Positions 45,474 to 53,731 of a DNA stretch of 64,000 nucleotides are shown one piece after another. This stretch comes from DASZIT01 sp052143315 (GTDB lineage: Bacteria > Actinomycetota > Acidimicrobiia > Acidimicrobiales > RAAP-2), in assembly GCA_052143315.1 (NCBI GenBank), contig JBKQTE010000031.1, forward strand, positions 4,440-68,439. The letters are read 5' to 3'. The stretch's first letter is position 1. Every line of letters starts with the position of its first letter. A program made the position numbers and the translations under genes. Under the pieces are notes generated by a model that saw only the letters and a program-made list of their open reading frames with translations, made no database searches and was not told the DNA's origin.

Positions 45474-48203
45474 ATGGATGCGAACCCCGACGAGACACCG
45501 TCGTTCGAAGAGCCGGCCCTGCGTTCGGCATGGTCCGGCTGGGTGACCCGGTCGGTGACCGCCGAGGCGGCCACGGCCGCCCTGGCCGTCGAGGCGGCGG
45601 TCTCCACCGTGATAGCCGGTGGATCGTCCGAAGCGGCCGTGGTGGCCGCCTTCGTCGCCGCCGGGATGCGCCCGCCCGCGGTTGCGGTGCAAGCGCTCCA
45701 GTCCGAGCGTTGGCGCCTCGAGGAGCTCCTGGGTGAGCTCCAGCGGACCGTGCCCTCCGGCCACCTGCCCACCGATGACCTCCCGGGCCAGGGCGCCGCC
45801 CCACTCCGGAGCCAGCTCCGTCGCCGGCAAGCGATCGCCGAGCAGGCCATCGCCTCGGCATCGGCCCTCCTGCTCGACCCTCCGCGGACCGGGGCCGGCG
45901 GGCCCCTCGACCCGGGTGGCACCGACGGAGCCGGTGCGGTGAGGCGGGCCCAGGGTGTCAGAATTCTCGGGGCGACCGGTGTCTTCCTCCTGGTGACCTC
46001 GACCCTCCTCTTCGAGGTCTTCGGCGTCCCCGGCGGGGCGCACCTCGCCCGGTTCGCCGCCGTGGCCGTCCTCGAGGTCGTGCTGGCCGCCGCCGCCACG
46101 GCGTGCCGCCGCTCGGACCGCTTCCGCCCGGTCATGGAGGTGTACCTGGCGGCGGCGGCGCTGGTGCTCCCCCTGGCCATCGCCGCCGGGCTGGCCGCTG
46201 TCTCGACCGGCCACGCCATCCACCCGGCGGTGGCGCTCGCTCTCGGGGGTACGGCCTGCGCCACCGTCTACGCCTGGCTGGCTGTATCGCTGCCGTCACG
46301 CAGCTACGGCTCGCTGGCGCTGGCGGCGCTGGGGGTCGGTTGGCTGGCCGGCGTCGACGCGGTCGGCGACTTCGGCAGCGCCGGGTGGGTGGCGCCGGCG
46401 GCGGCGGTGCTGACCGGCTGCTATCTGGGCGCTGACGCCATGGCCGTGCACGGGAGGACCGCCGGGATCGACGACCCCCGATGGGCCCGGGCTGCCGAGG
46501 CGTTGACGTGGCCGGCCCCGCTGTTCGCTGCCGCCGCCGGGTCCGTCTCCGTCCTGTGGGCGACCGCCGTGGCCGTCCACGACCGCGGTGGGCGGGCCAC
46601 GGCACCCTCGACGCTGGCCTTGCTGGCGCTGGTGCTCGCCCTGGCCAGCCGGCAGCCGCGGCGCCGGGCATGCCTGCCGCTGGCGGCCCTGGCCGGATCG
46701 GCGGCGGTGCTCTGGCTGGGCCCTCTGGTGTCGTGGGGGCGGTTCGGCACGGCGGTGGCACTCGACGCCCTGGCTGTCGCCGCCCTGGCCGGCGCGCCCC
46801 TCGCCTCGGACGGATCGCGCTCCAGATGGACGTCGCGGCGGCCGAGCGACCTGGCGGTGTCGATGTGGACCCTGGCGACGTGCGAAGCCCTGGCGGTGTT
46901 GGTCCTCCCGGAGGGGCCCTCGTGGTGGGCACCCGGGGTCCTGCTGGTGGCGGCTTCTGTGCCGGCCTGGGTCGCCCATCGCTCGGGTGGCGCCGGCTGG
47001 GCCTGGGCGTCGGCGCCGTTGGCGGCGGCATCGTGGTTCATGGCGGTCTGGTCGGTGGCCTCGACGGCGGGGCTGGTCTCCGTGAGATCCCCTGGGCCTC
47101 TGGCGGTGGCCGCCATGATGGCCCCGCTGCCGTTGCTGCTGGCGGCGGTCGGTCTGGCGCTCAGGAGGCGCCACCCCGACGTGCGGATCGTCGCCTACGG
47201 ATCGGCGGCCGGGCTGGCGGCGCAGGTGCTCCTCCTGACCCTCGGCGCCGGGGATCGCACCGGAGCCGGCACCGAGCTGCTCGGCATCTGGGTGCTGGCC
47301 ACGGTGGTGGCGTGGGTGGAGGGCTGGACCGCCCTCGGCGCCGTCGGCGCTGGCGCATCGGCCGGGCTGGGTGGAGCGGCCCTCGTCGCCCTCGGACTGG
47401 GGCTCGGTCGCGACGCGGCGGCCATGGCCGTGCTGGTGGTGGTGCTCGCCGAATTCCTGCTGGGCATCGTGCCGCCCCCGACGGCAGGCCCGATCGGGGT
47501 GCCACCGGGCCAGGGCCACCGCACCAGCGCCCTGTTGAGCGCCGGTGCGGTGGTGCTGTGGACGCTGGCCGGACTGACGTGGGGGGACGGTCGTCGGGTA
47601 GTGGCCGCCATGGTGGCCATCGCCGTCTGGTGGACGCTTGTGAGGGTGGAGTACCGGCGCCCCGACGGTGCCTGGTGGCTCGGCTGGGCGTCGATTGCGG
47701 TCGCCTCGTTGGCCGGTGTGCCCATCGCCGCCCTGTCCGGCACCCGTGATCCCCAATGGTTCGTCGTGGCCCCGGCCGTCGCCCTGATCGTCATCGGGCT
47801 CCGACTTCCCTCCGACCGGCGGGATGCCCACGGGGTCAGCCACGGCCGGTGGATCAGCGCCACCGGGTCGACCGTGCTGCTGGGCACCACGGTCGTCCAG
47901 GCGCTCCCCCCCGCCCACCGGTCCACCGGCTCCATCGTGCTGCTGGTGGCCGAGGGGGCGTTGTCGGTCCTCACCGGCGTGGTGCTGCAGCGCCGGGTTC
48001 CGGTCGTCGCCGGAGCCGGGGCGGTGGCCCTCGGCGGCCTGGCGGCACTCTCCCTGGTCCCCTCCACCCTGGCGCTGTCCCTCCTCATCGGGGCCGTGGC
48101 CGTGGCGGTGCTCGGGGCGTCGACGGTACTGCTCACCGGGCACCGGCATCTGGTCCGGTGCGAGTCGGGACCGCGCCCGTCGGTGTGGAGCCGGTGGAAG
48201 TGA
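45474..48203 (+). CDS. Very large polytopic membrane protein of unknown function (909 residues)
   Basis: Residues 1-150 are soluble and helical, with an Arg/Glu/Ala-rich part (QLRRRQAIAEQAI...). From about residue 157 to the end the protein is almost continuous hydrophobic segments, roughly twenty-five helices rich in Ala, Val, Leu and Trp, with short Arg/Asp loops. The layout resembles large actinobacterial membrane proteins annotated as DUF2157-like or SCO7613-type; this is a topology-level comparison only. There is no transporter or enzyme motif that I can name. It is divergent from the kinase gene; the ATG at 45474 has no strong Shine-Dalgarno, so the exact start is uncertain. Confidence 0.72.
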   Translation: MDANPDETPSFEEPALRSAWSGWVTRSVTAEAATAALAVEAAVSTVIAGGSSEAAVVAAFVAAGMRPPAVAVQALQSERWRLEELLGELQRTVPSGHLPTDDLPGQGAAPLRSQLRRRQAIAEQAIASASALLLDPPRTGAGGPLDPGGTDGAGAVRRAQGVRILGATGVFLLVTSTLLFEVFGVPGGAHLARFAAVAVLEVVLAAAATACRRSDRFRPVMEVYLAAAALVLPLAIAAGLAAVSTGHAIHPAVALALGGTACATVYAWLAVSLPSRSYGSLALAALGVGWLAGVDAVGDFGSAGWVAPAAAVLTGCYLGADAMAVHGRTAGIDDPRWARAAEALTWPAPLFAAAAGSVSVLWATAVAVHDRGGRATAPSTLALLALVLALASRQPRRRACLPLAALAGSAAVLWLGPLVSWGRFGTAVALDALAVAALAGAPLASDGSRSRWTSRRPSDLAVSMWTLATCEALAVLVLPEGPSWWAPGVLLVAASVPAWVAHRSGGAGWAWASAPLAAASWFMAVWSVASTAGLVSVRSPGPLAVAAMMAPLPLLLAAVGLALRRRHPDVRIVAYGSAAGLAAQVLLLTLGAGDRTGAGTELLGIWVLATVVAWVEGWTALGAVGAGASAGLGGAALVALGLGLGRDAAAMAVLVVVLAEFLLGIVPPPTAGPIGVPPGQGHRTSALLSAGAVVLWTLAGLTWGDGRRVVAAMVAIAVWWTLVRVEYRRPDGAWWLGWASIAVASLAGVPIAALSGTRDPQWFVVAPAVALIVIGLRLPSDRRDAHGVSHGRWISATGSTVLLGTTVVQALPPAHRSTGSIVLLVAEGALSVLTGVVLQRRVPVVAGAGAVALGGLAALSLVPSTLALSLLIGAVAVAVLGASTVLLTGHRHLVRCESGPRPSVWSRWK

Positions 48204-48319
48204 GGCGGCGTGACGCCGGTGCCACGACCGCCCACCCGGCTCCGACCGGCGATCACGTACGCTCTGCGTTCGGCCCGTCGACGTCTCGGGGGGTTGCCGC
48301 GACATCGGAGGAAGCACCC

Positions 48320-49411
48320 GTGGGACTGTCCATCGGCATCGTCGGTCTCCCCAACGTGGGGAAGTCCACCCTGTTCAACGCCTTGACCCACAACGAGGTG
48401 CTGGCCGCCAACTACCCGTTCGCCACCATCGAGCCCAACGTCGGGGTGGTGGCGGTCCCCGACCGCCGTCTGGGGCGCCTGGCCGAGCTCTTCGACAGCC
48501 AGGAGATCGTGCCGGCCACCGTCACCTTCGTCGACATCGCCGGCATCGTCCAGGGCGCCTCCGAGGGCGAGGGGCTGGGGAACAAGTTCTTGGCCGCCAT
48601 CCGCGAGGCCGACGCCATCTGTCAGGTGGTGAGGGTCTTCACCGATCCGGACGTGATCCACGTCGGCGGTCGGATCGACCCGGCCGAGGACATCGCCACC
48701 ATCAATACCGAGCTGATCCTGGCCGATCTCGGGACCGTCGACGGCCGGTTGGTGAAGCTGGCCAAGGAGGCCCGCAAGCAGCCCGAGCTCGCCCCGGTGC
48801 TGCAGGCCGTGGAGCGGGCCAGGTCGATCCTCGACGATGGCCGGACCATCGCCTCGGCCTCGGCCTCGGCCGTGGGCGAGGCCGACGCCGGGCTGCTGGC
48901 CGACCTCCACCTGCTCAGCGCCAAGCCGTTCATCTACGTGTTCAACGTGGACGAGGGGGTGCTCGGTGACGAGGAGCTGCGGTCCCGCCTCCAGGCGCTG
49001 GTGGCCCCGGCCCAATCGGTGGTCGTGTGCGCCCAGATCGAGGCCGAGGTGGCGGCCCTGGACGAGGACGACGCCGCCGAGCTGCTGGCCAGCTACGGCC
49101 AGGAGCAGTCGGGACTGGTGCAGTTGGTCACGGTGGGCTTCTCCACCCTGGGGCTGCAGACCTTCCTGACCGCCGGGCCCAAGGAGTCCCGGGCGTGGAC
49201 CATCCATGCCGGGGCCACCGCGCCACAGGCGGCCGGAACCATCCACACCGACTTCGAGCGCGGGTTCATCAAAGCCGAGATCGTGAGCTACGACGACCTG
49301 GTCGAGGCCGGTTCGGTGGCCGCAGTTCGCGCCGCAGGCAAGGCACGGGTGGAAGGCAAGGAGTATGTGATGCAAGACGGCGACGTCGTCGAGTTCCGGT
49401 TCAACGTGTAG
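48320..49411 (+). CDS. ychF: Redox/ribosome-associated ATPase YchF (Obg-like ATPase, OLA1 family)
   Basis: A 363-residue TRAFAC P-loop protein. G1 is GLPNVGKST (9-17), the Obg-type switch FVDIAGIVQGASEGEGLGNKFL follows near residue 73, and the C-terminal TGS-like domain is present (ATAPQAAGTIHTDFERGFIKAEI). The G4 motif reads NVDE rather than NKxD, the known change that makes YchF prefer ATP over GTP. It starts at GTG 48320 with GGAGGA 8-9 nt upstream; TACGCT at 48258-48263 is a possible -10 giving a ~50-nt leader. Confidence 0.96.
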   Translation: MGLSIGIVGLPNVGKSTLFNALTHNEVLAANYPFATIEPNVGVVAVPDRRLGRLAELFDSQEIVPATVTFVDIAGIVQGASEGEGLGNKFLAAIREADAICQVVRVFTDPDVIHVGGRIDPAEDIATINTELILADLGTVDGRLVKLAKEARKQPELAPVLQAVERARSILDDGRTIASASASAVGEADAGLLADLHLLSAKPFIYVFNVDEGVLGDEELRSRLQALVAPAQSVVVCAQIEAEVAALDEDDAAELLASYGQEQSGLVQLVTVGFSTLGLQTFLTAGPKESRAWTIHAGATAPQAAGTIHTDFERGFIKAEIVSYDDLVEAGSVAAVRAAGKARVEGKEYVMQDGDVVEFRFNV

Positions 49412-49732
49412 CGAGCGCTGCTTGCCCAGCTCGGAGGAGGGGAGGAGGTGAGCCCCGATGGCCGATCCGGGCAGCCACCAGCGCCGGCAGGCCCGTGAAG
49501 TGACGTTCGGCCCTGGGGACAGGTCGTGCCCCGGCGTACCGTGGTGCCAGACCAGATGCCAGCGGCTGTGCTGTCGGAGAAGAGGGAGTTCAGAATTGCC
49601 TTGGCGGACGATTCACAGGCCCGAGGCGACCGACTGGAGATCCCCGAGCGGGGCGACCGGCAGTTGTCGACGGTCGAGGGGTGAGCCACCTACCTGGCGT
49701 CGCCCGGCTGACGGGGCAGGGCGGGGATAGCT
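49412..49732 (+). other. Leader region before the V/A-type ATPase operon
   Basis: A 321-nt stretch. It holds a strong purine tract (GGAGGAGGGGAGGAGG at 49435-49449), possible small reading frames (ATG 49458 after that tract; GTG 49526 to a stop at 49684) and a short A/T-richer spot near 49590 (GAGTTCAGAATTGCC). The operon promoter should lie here, but I cannot place it. No hairpin with a T-run is seen. Confidence 0.4.
49526..49684 (+). CDS. Possible small protein (52 residues) ahead of the V/A-type ATPase operon
   Basis: The frame GTG 49526 to TGA 49684 encodes a charged small protein ending DRLEIPERGDRQLSTVEG. About 80% of its codons end in G or C, somewhat lower than clear genes nearby but plausible. 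GGGGACAGG lies upstream. No domain is recognised and no overlap ties it to the operon. A competing frame from ATG 49458 has the better ribosome site but a Cys/Arg-rich, unlikely product. Confidence 0.25.
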   Translation: MPRRTVVPDQMPAAVLSEKREFRIALADDSQARGDRLEIPERGDRQLSTVEG

Positions 49733-50173
49733 GTGGCCGCCGCCTCACTGGGGGAGATCCTTCGCCGCTTCCGTCTCCACGACGTGCCGGGGGCCCCGAC
49801 GGCCGCTGGCGTGCCCGTCGATCGCACCGTCGCGCTCGATGCCGAACTGGAGCCCGTCTTCTCGGCGCTCGAGGACGCCCAGCGCCACGCCGCCGACCTC
49901 GTCGAAGCCGCGGCGCGGGCCGCGGATGGTCGTCGGGCGGACGCCGCCGAGGAGGGGCGTCGACTCGTCGCCGAGGCGCGCGCCCGGACCGGCCCGGCGC
50001 GCGCCGAAGCCGCGTCGGTACTGCTGGCCCGAGCCGACGGCGAGCGCGCCCGGCTGCTCGCCGCCGCCCGGATGGAAGCCGAACGGATCGGACTGGTCGC
50101 GGGGCAGCGCTCGCCGGCTCTGGTGGACGAAGTCGTCCGGCGAGTCCTGTCACGACCGGACACTCTTCCTTGA
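49733..50173 (+). CDS. V/A-type ATPase peripheral-stalk subunit, G/H-like
   Basis: A 146-residue protein, almost entirely a charged Ala/Arg/Glu coiled coil from about residue 35 to 125, with no membrane helix. As the first gene of a rotary ATPase operon it fits subunit G (H in some schemes), which pairs with subunit E in the peripheral stalk. Coiled-coil proteins of this kind have little sequence signature, so the call depends on position. Its TGA overlaps the TTG of the next gene (TTGA at 50170-50173). Confidence 0.65.
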   Translation: MAAASLGEILRRFRLHDVPGAPTAAGVPVDRTVALDAELEPVFSALEDAQRHAADLVEAAARAADGRRADAAEEGRRLVAEARARTGPARAEAASVLLARADGERARLLAAARMEAERIGLVAGQRSPALVDEVVRRVLSRPDTLP

Positions 50174-51099
50174 GCGCCGGATGGGTTGCTGCCGGGGTAC
50201 GGGGGCAAGGGCTGGCTCGCCGCCGGCTCGGGCCCGACGGCGCGCGCCGGCTGGCCGCCTCGGAGTCCTTGGCCGCCGCTCTGACCACCCTCCTTCACAC
50301 GCCGTACGGGCGTGAGGTCCGGGCCGACATGGACCTGGCGACCGCTCAGACCGCCGTCGCCGCCACCTTCCTGTGGAATCTGCGGATCCTGGCCGGCTGG
50401 GCCCCGTCCCTCGGCTCCGGATCACTGCGCCTCATGGCGGCGAGTTTCGAGATCACCAACATCACCGGCCACCTGGCGCGCCTCGGTGGCCAGCCGGCTC
50501 CCGCCCCGTTCGCGCTCGGATCGTTGGCCATGGCCTGGCCCACGGTCTCGGTGGCTCGGACACCGGCCGAGGCCCGCGCCGCGTTGGCCTCGTCTGTGTG
50601 GGGCGACCCTGAGGGGGACGACCTCCCGACCATCCACCTGGCGCTCCAGTTCGGCTGGTCCCGCCTGGTCCTCGACGGTGTGCCCGAGGCCGGAGAGTGG
50701 GCCATCTCGGGTGCCGCCCTGGTCCTTGCCAGGGTGGTGGCTGCCGGTGCCCTCTCCGCGTTGAGCCGGTCCGCCCGGCGTGACGTCACCCATGTCCTCG
50801 GTCCCCGGTGGCAGCAGGCGGCGTCCATCGGCGACCTTGCCAGGTACCTGCCCCGCCCGGCCGCTCAGGCACTGCGAGGCGTGGACGGAGCCGAGGACCT
50901 GTGGCGGGCCGAGGTCCGCTGGTGGACGACCGTCGAGTCGGCAGGTGCGGCGCTCGCCGCACGTCCCCACCGTGGCCCCTCCCCTTGTATCGGGGTGGCC
51001 GGACTGCTCGCCGCCGACGCCTGGAGGACCCGGGCAGCGTTGGTGATGGCGGCCCGTGGTGGCGGGGAGCTTGCGGAGGTGCTCGATGCGGTGGCGTGA
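50170..51099 (+). CDS. V/A-type ATPase subunit C-like (V0 d/AC39-like), putative
   Basis: A 309-residue, mostly helical soluble protein, rich in Ala, Arg and Trp, lying between the G-like gene and subunit I. Its size and place fit subunit C (the d/AC39 funnel that joins the central rotor to the c-ring), which the operon would otherwise lack. Sequence similarity to known AC39 proteins is not obvious to me, apart from the scattered Arg and aromatic pattern. The start is TTG 50170, chosen for the TTGA overlap. If it is not subunit C, the complex has an unusual coupling subunit. Confidence 0.55.
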   Translation: MSAGWVAAGVRGQGLARRRLGPDGARRLAASESLAAALTTLLHTPYGREVRADMDLATAQTAVAATFLWNLRILAGWAPSLGSGSLRLMAASFEITNITGHLARLGGQPAPAPFALGSLAMAWPTVSVARTPAEARAALASSVWGDPEGDDLPTIHLALQFGWSRLVLDGVPEAGEWAISGAALVLARVVAAGALSALSRSARRDVTHVLGPRWQQAASIGDLARYLPRPAAQALRGVDGAEDLWRAEVRWWTTVESAGAALAARPHRGPSPCIGVAGLLAADAWRTRAALVMAARGGGELAEVLDAVA

Positions 51100-52522
51100 C
51101 GCCTTGGAGCCGACCCGCATGGACCGAGTGGCGGTGGTCGCCCCCACCGAGCAGTTGCGCGGTGTTCTGGTGGCCGTGGCTGACGCCGGCGTCGTCGATC
51201 TCGAGCGGATCGGAGACCCGGTCATCGGGCCTGCCAACGACGCGCTCAGCCGCGTCCGAGAGCGGCTCGGCTCCACGACCGCTCCCGACGCCACGACGGG
51301 CGCTCCGCGTCTCGCCCCTCAGCCTCCCGACCTGGTGGCCCTGGAACGGGACGGCCGACTGGCGGAAATTGCCGGCGAGGCCGAGCTGGAGCAGGTCGAC
51401 GCGTCCGCCCGGCACCGTGGCTCCGTGGCTGCGCTCGTCGGCTGGATCCCGGCAGCGGCTGTGGCGCCGCTGTCGCTCCGCCTGGACCCGCTGGGAGGGG
51501 CCGTTGTGCGGCTGCCGGTGCCCCGTGGCGCCGAGCCACCGACACTCGTCGAGGCCGGTGGCGCCACTGGCGCCTTCCAGCCGCTGGTGGACACCTACAC
51601 CACCGTCCCCTACGCGGACGTGAACCCGGCTGCGTTCGCCGGGCTCGCCTACGTCGTGATGTTCGGGATGATGTTCGGCGACGTCGGCCGCGGAGCCCTG
51701 CTGGTGGCCGCCGGGCTGTTGCTGGCCACCGGGCACCCGCCCGTGCTGGCCCGGTTCCGCCGCCTGGCACCGTTCGTCGTTGGAGCCGGCACGTCCAGCA
51801 TCCTCTTCGGACTGGCGTTCGGCGAGATGTTCGGTCCCACCCATGTGGTACCGACCCTGTGGATGGCTCCCCTCGACCACCCGACCACGCTGCTGGCCGT
51901 GGCAGTTGCCGTCGGCGCCGGTCTGCTCGCCATCTCCTACGGGATCGGGACGGTCAACCGCTGGCGCGAAGGCGGCGCCGCGCTGGCCCTGGTCGCCACC
52001 TCGGGCCTGGCCGGCGCCGCCCTCTACCTCGGACTCGGCGTCGCGGCCCTGGGCTGGTACCGGCATTGGGGGGTGGTGCTGGTGGTGGGAGCCACGATGG
52101 CCGCAGCCGGTCTCGTGCTCGGCTCTGTCGGGTGCTACGTGGAGACCGGCGGACGGGCCGACGGGATGGCCCAGACCGGCATCGAGATGTTCGACGCCGT
52201 GCTGCGGATCGGCACCAACACCGTGTCGTTCGCCCGGCTGGCCGCCTTCGGTCTCATCGACGTCGCTCTCAGCGGACTTGTATGGTCCGAGACGGCCGGT
52301 CTGTGGCATCGGGGCCCCGCCCTGTGGCTGGCAGCCGCGGTGGTGTTCGTGATCGGAAACGCCGTAGCCTTCGCTCTCGAAGGTCTGGTTGCCGGTGTGC
52401 AGGCGCTGCGCCTCGAGTACTACGAGATGTTCAGCAGGATCTTTGTCGCCGAAGGTCGCCAGTTCCGGCCGTGGCACGTCCCGACCCTCTCAATGAAGGA
52501 GACCCCATGCTCACCTGGTTGA
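51086..52522 (+). CDS. ntpI: V/A-type ATPase subunit I (a), compact form
   Basis: A 478-residue stator membrane subunit. Residues about 1-175 form a shortened cytoplasmic arm (MDRVAVVAP... is the usual start of subunit I), and residues about 185-460 hold seven to eight helices. AFAGLAYVVMFGMMFGDVGRGALL is the family landmark for the first helices. The essential half-channel Arg lies in TNTVSFARLAAFGLID near residue 385. Typical bacterial subunits I have 600-660 residues, so the arm is about 150 residues shorter. GGAGG 7 nt before ATG 51086 decides the start; it overlaps the previous gene by 14 nt. Confidence 0.92.
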   Translation: MRWRDALEPTRMDRVAVVAPTEQLRGVLVAVADAGVVDLERIGDPVIGPANDALSRVRERLGSTTAPDATTGAPRLAPQPPDLVALERDGRLAEIAGEAELEQVDASARHRGSVAALVGWIPAAAVAPLSLRLDPLGGAVVRLPVPRGAEPPTLVEAGGATGAFQPLVDTYTTVPYADVNPAAFAGLAYVVMFGMMFGDVGRGALLVAAGLLLATGHPPVLARFRRLAPFVVGAGTSSILFGLAFGEMFGPTHVVPTLWMAPLDHPTTLLAVAVAVGAGLLAISYGIGTVNRWREGGAALALVATSGLAGAALYLGLGVAALGWYRHWGVVLVVGATMAAAGLVLGSVGCYVETGGRADGMAQTGIEMFDAVLRIGTNTVSFARLAAFGLIDVALSGLVWSETAGLWHRGPALWLAAAVVFVIGNAVAFALEGLVAGVQALRLEYYEMFSRIFVAEGRQFRPWHVPTLSMKETPCSPG

Positions 52523-52926
52523 TCGGCCTGCCCATTCTCGTTGCGGTAGCCGCCGGGATCGTCGTCCAGCTCCGACGGCACCCACGATCGACGATGCGCG
52601 TGGTGAAGGTCGTGAACCTCCTCCTGCTCGTCGGAGCGGGTGTGCTGGTCGTCCTGTCCATTGCCGCCAGTCCAAGCGGGGCGGCAGCGGCAACGGCCAC
52701 CGGCGCCAGCACCTACGGCGGCCAGGCGCTCATCGGCGCCGCCGTCGCCGTTGCCGGCTCGTCCATCGGCGCAGGGATCGCGGTGGCGTACACGGGCTCG
52801 GCTGCCTTGGCGGCGATGAGCGAGCGCCCCGAGATGTTCGGCCGGGCCATCGTCATCGTCGGGTTGGCCGAGGGGATCGCCATCTACGGCCTGGTCATCG
52901 CCATCTTGCTGATCGGCAAGGCATAG
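52507..52926 (+). CDS. ntpK: V/A-type ATPase proteolipid subunit K (c-ring) with N-terminal extension
   Basis: A 139-residue proteolipid. Residues 71-138 form the normal c-type hairpin: glycine-rich helix GAAVAVAGSSIGAGIAVAYTG, polar loop MSERPEM, then helix 2 with the ion-carrying E122 in GLAEGIAIYGLVIAILLIG. Residues 1-60 add two further hydrophobic segments (about 3-20 and 36-54); such N-terminal helices are either cleaved as a signal or kept. Whether the ring carries H+ or Na+ cannot be settled by eye. It overlaps subunit I by 16 nt, with AAGGAG upstream. Confidence 0.93.
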   Translation: MLTWLIGLPILVAVAAGIVVQLRRHPRSTMRVVKVVNLLLLVGAGVLVVLSIAASPSGAAAATATGASTYGGQALIGAAVAVAGSSIGAGIAVAYTGSAALAAMSERPEMFGRAIVIVGLAEGIAIYGLVIAILLIGKA

Positions 52927-52928
52927 AC

Positions 52929-53150
52929 GTGGGCCTCCTCGTCGTACTCGGCGAGGCGGCACGGGTCGGTGGCTTCGCGCTGGGCAGTGCCACGGTGATC
53001 CCCGCCGAGGACCCGGATGCCGTGCGTCGCGCCTGGGCATCGCTGCCGGGCGACGTGGCGGTGGTGGTGCTCACCCACCAGGCCGCCTCCGCCCTGGACG
53101 GTGCCGCCAACCGGCGCGACGGAGTGTTGAGCGTGGTGATGCCGCAGTGA
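52929..53150 (+). CDS. V/A-type ATPase subunit F, short
   Basis: A 73-residue protein with the Rossmann-like pattern of subunit F (MGLLVVLGEAARVGGFALGSA, then VAVVVLTHQAA), which joins subunit D in the central shaft. Bacterial F subunits are usually about 100 residues, so the C-terminal helix is shortened or missing. It starts at GTG 52929, 2 nt after the proteolipid gene, and its TGA overlaps the GTG of subunit E (GTGA at 53147-53150). Confidence 0.8.
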   Translation: MGLLVVLGEAARVGGFALGSATVIPAEDPDAVRRAWASLPGDVAVVVLTHQAASALDGAANRRDGVLSVVMPQ

Positions 53151-53731
53151 CCGAGACCCGGGCGAAGGCCGCAACGGGGCTCCGTCGTCTTTCGGCCGGC
53201 CGCTCCGATACGGGGCGCGCCACCATGGAGGCGGCGTTGGTACCGGTTGTCGACGCGCTCCTCGCCACCGCACGGGCACGTGCCGTGACCCAGCGGGCCG
53301 AGGCCGATGAGGACGCCCGCACCGAGCTGGCGGAGCATCGGGCTGCGGCAGAGCGACTCGTCGCCGAGGCCCGGGCCGACGGCACCCGGGCGGCCCAGCA
53401 GAGGGCGGCCGCCCAGCTGGCGACGGCTCGTCGCCAGGCGGAGGAGATGATCCTCGCCGCCCGTCGACGCGCCTACGAAACGCTCCGGCGCGAGGCCGTC
53501 GAGGCGCTCGTACGGCAAGGCGGCACGGCTGAGGGCCGGCTGCTCGGGCGACGGCTGGTGGCGCTGGTGCAGGACCGCGTGGGCGCCTCGATGCCGGTGC
53601 ATCAGGTGGGCCCGGGCGGCCTGACCGCCGTGGCCGAGTCCGGCAACCGGCGGGCCACCCTCGGGCCGCCGGCCTTGGTCGACCAGGTGCTCGGGTCGCT
53701 GGCCGACGAGATCGAGGCCCTGTGGGCTTGA
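53147..53731 (+). CDS. V/A-type ATPase subunit E
   Basis: A 194-residue protein: residues 30-125 are a long Ala/Arg/Glu coiled coil and residues 125-194 a compact C-terminal domain (MPVHQVGPGGLTAV, then DQVLGSLADEIEALW), which is the layout of peripheral-stalk subunit E. It pairs with the G-like subunit and holds the A3B3 head. The end overlaps the start of subunit A by about 10 nt, or by 4 nt if subunit A begins at TTG 53728. Confidence 0.85.
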   Translation: MTETRAKAATGLRRLSAGRSDTGRATMEAALVPVVDALLATARARAVTQRAEADEDARTELAEHRAAAERLVAEARADGTRAAQQRAAAQLATARRQAEEMILAARRRAYETLRREAVEALVRQGGTAEGRLLGRRLVALVQDRVGASMPVHQVGPGGLTAVAESGNRRATLGPPALVDQVLGSLADEIEALWA

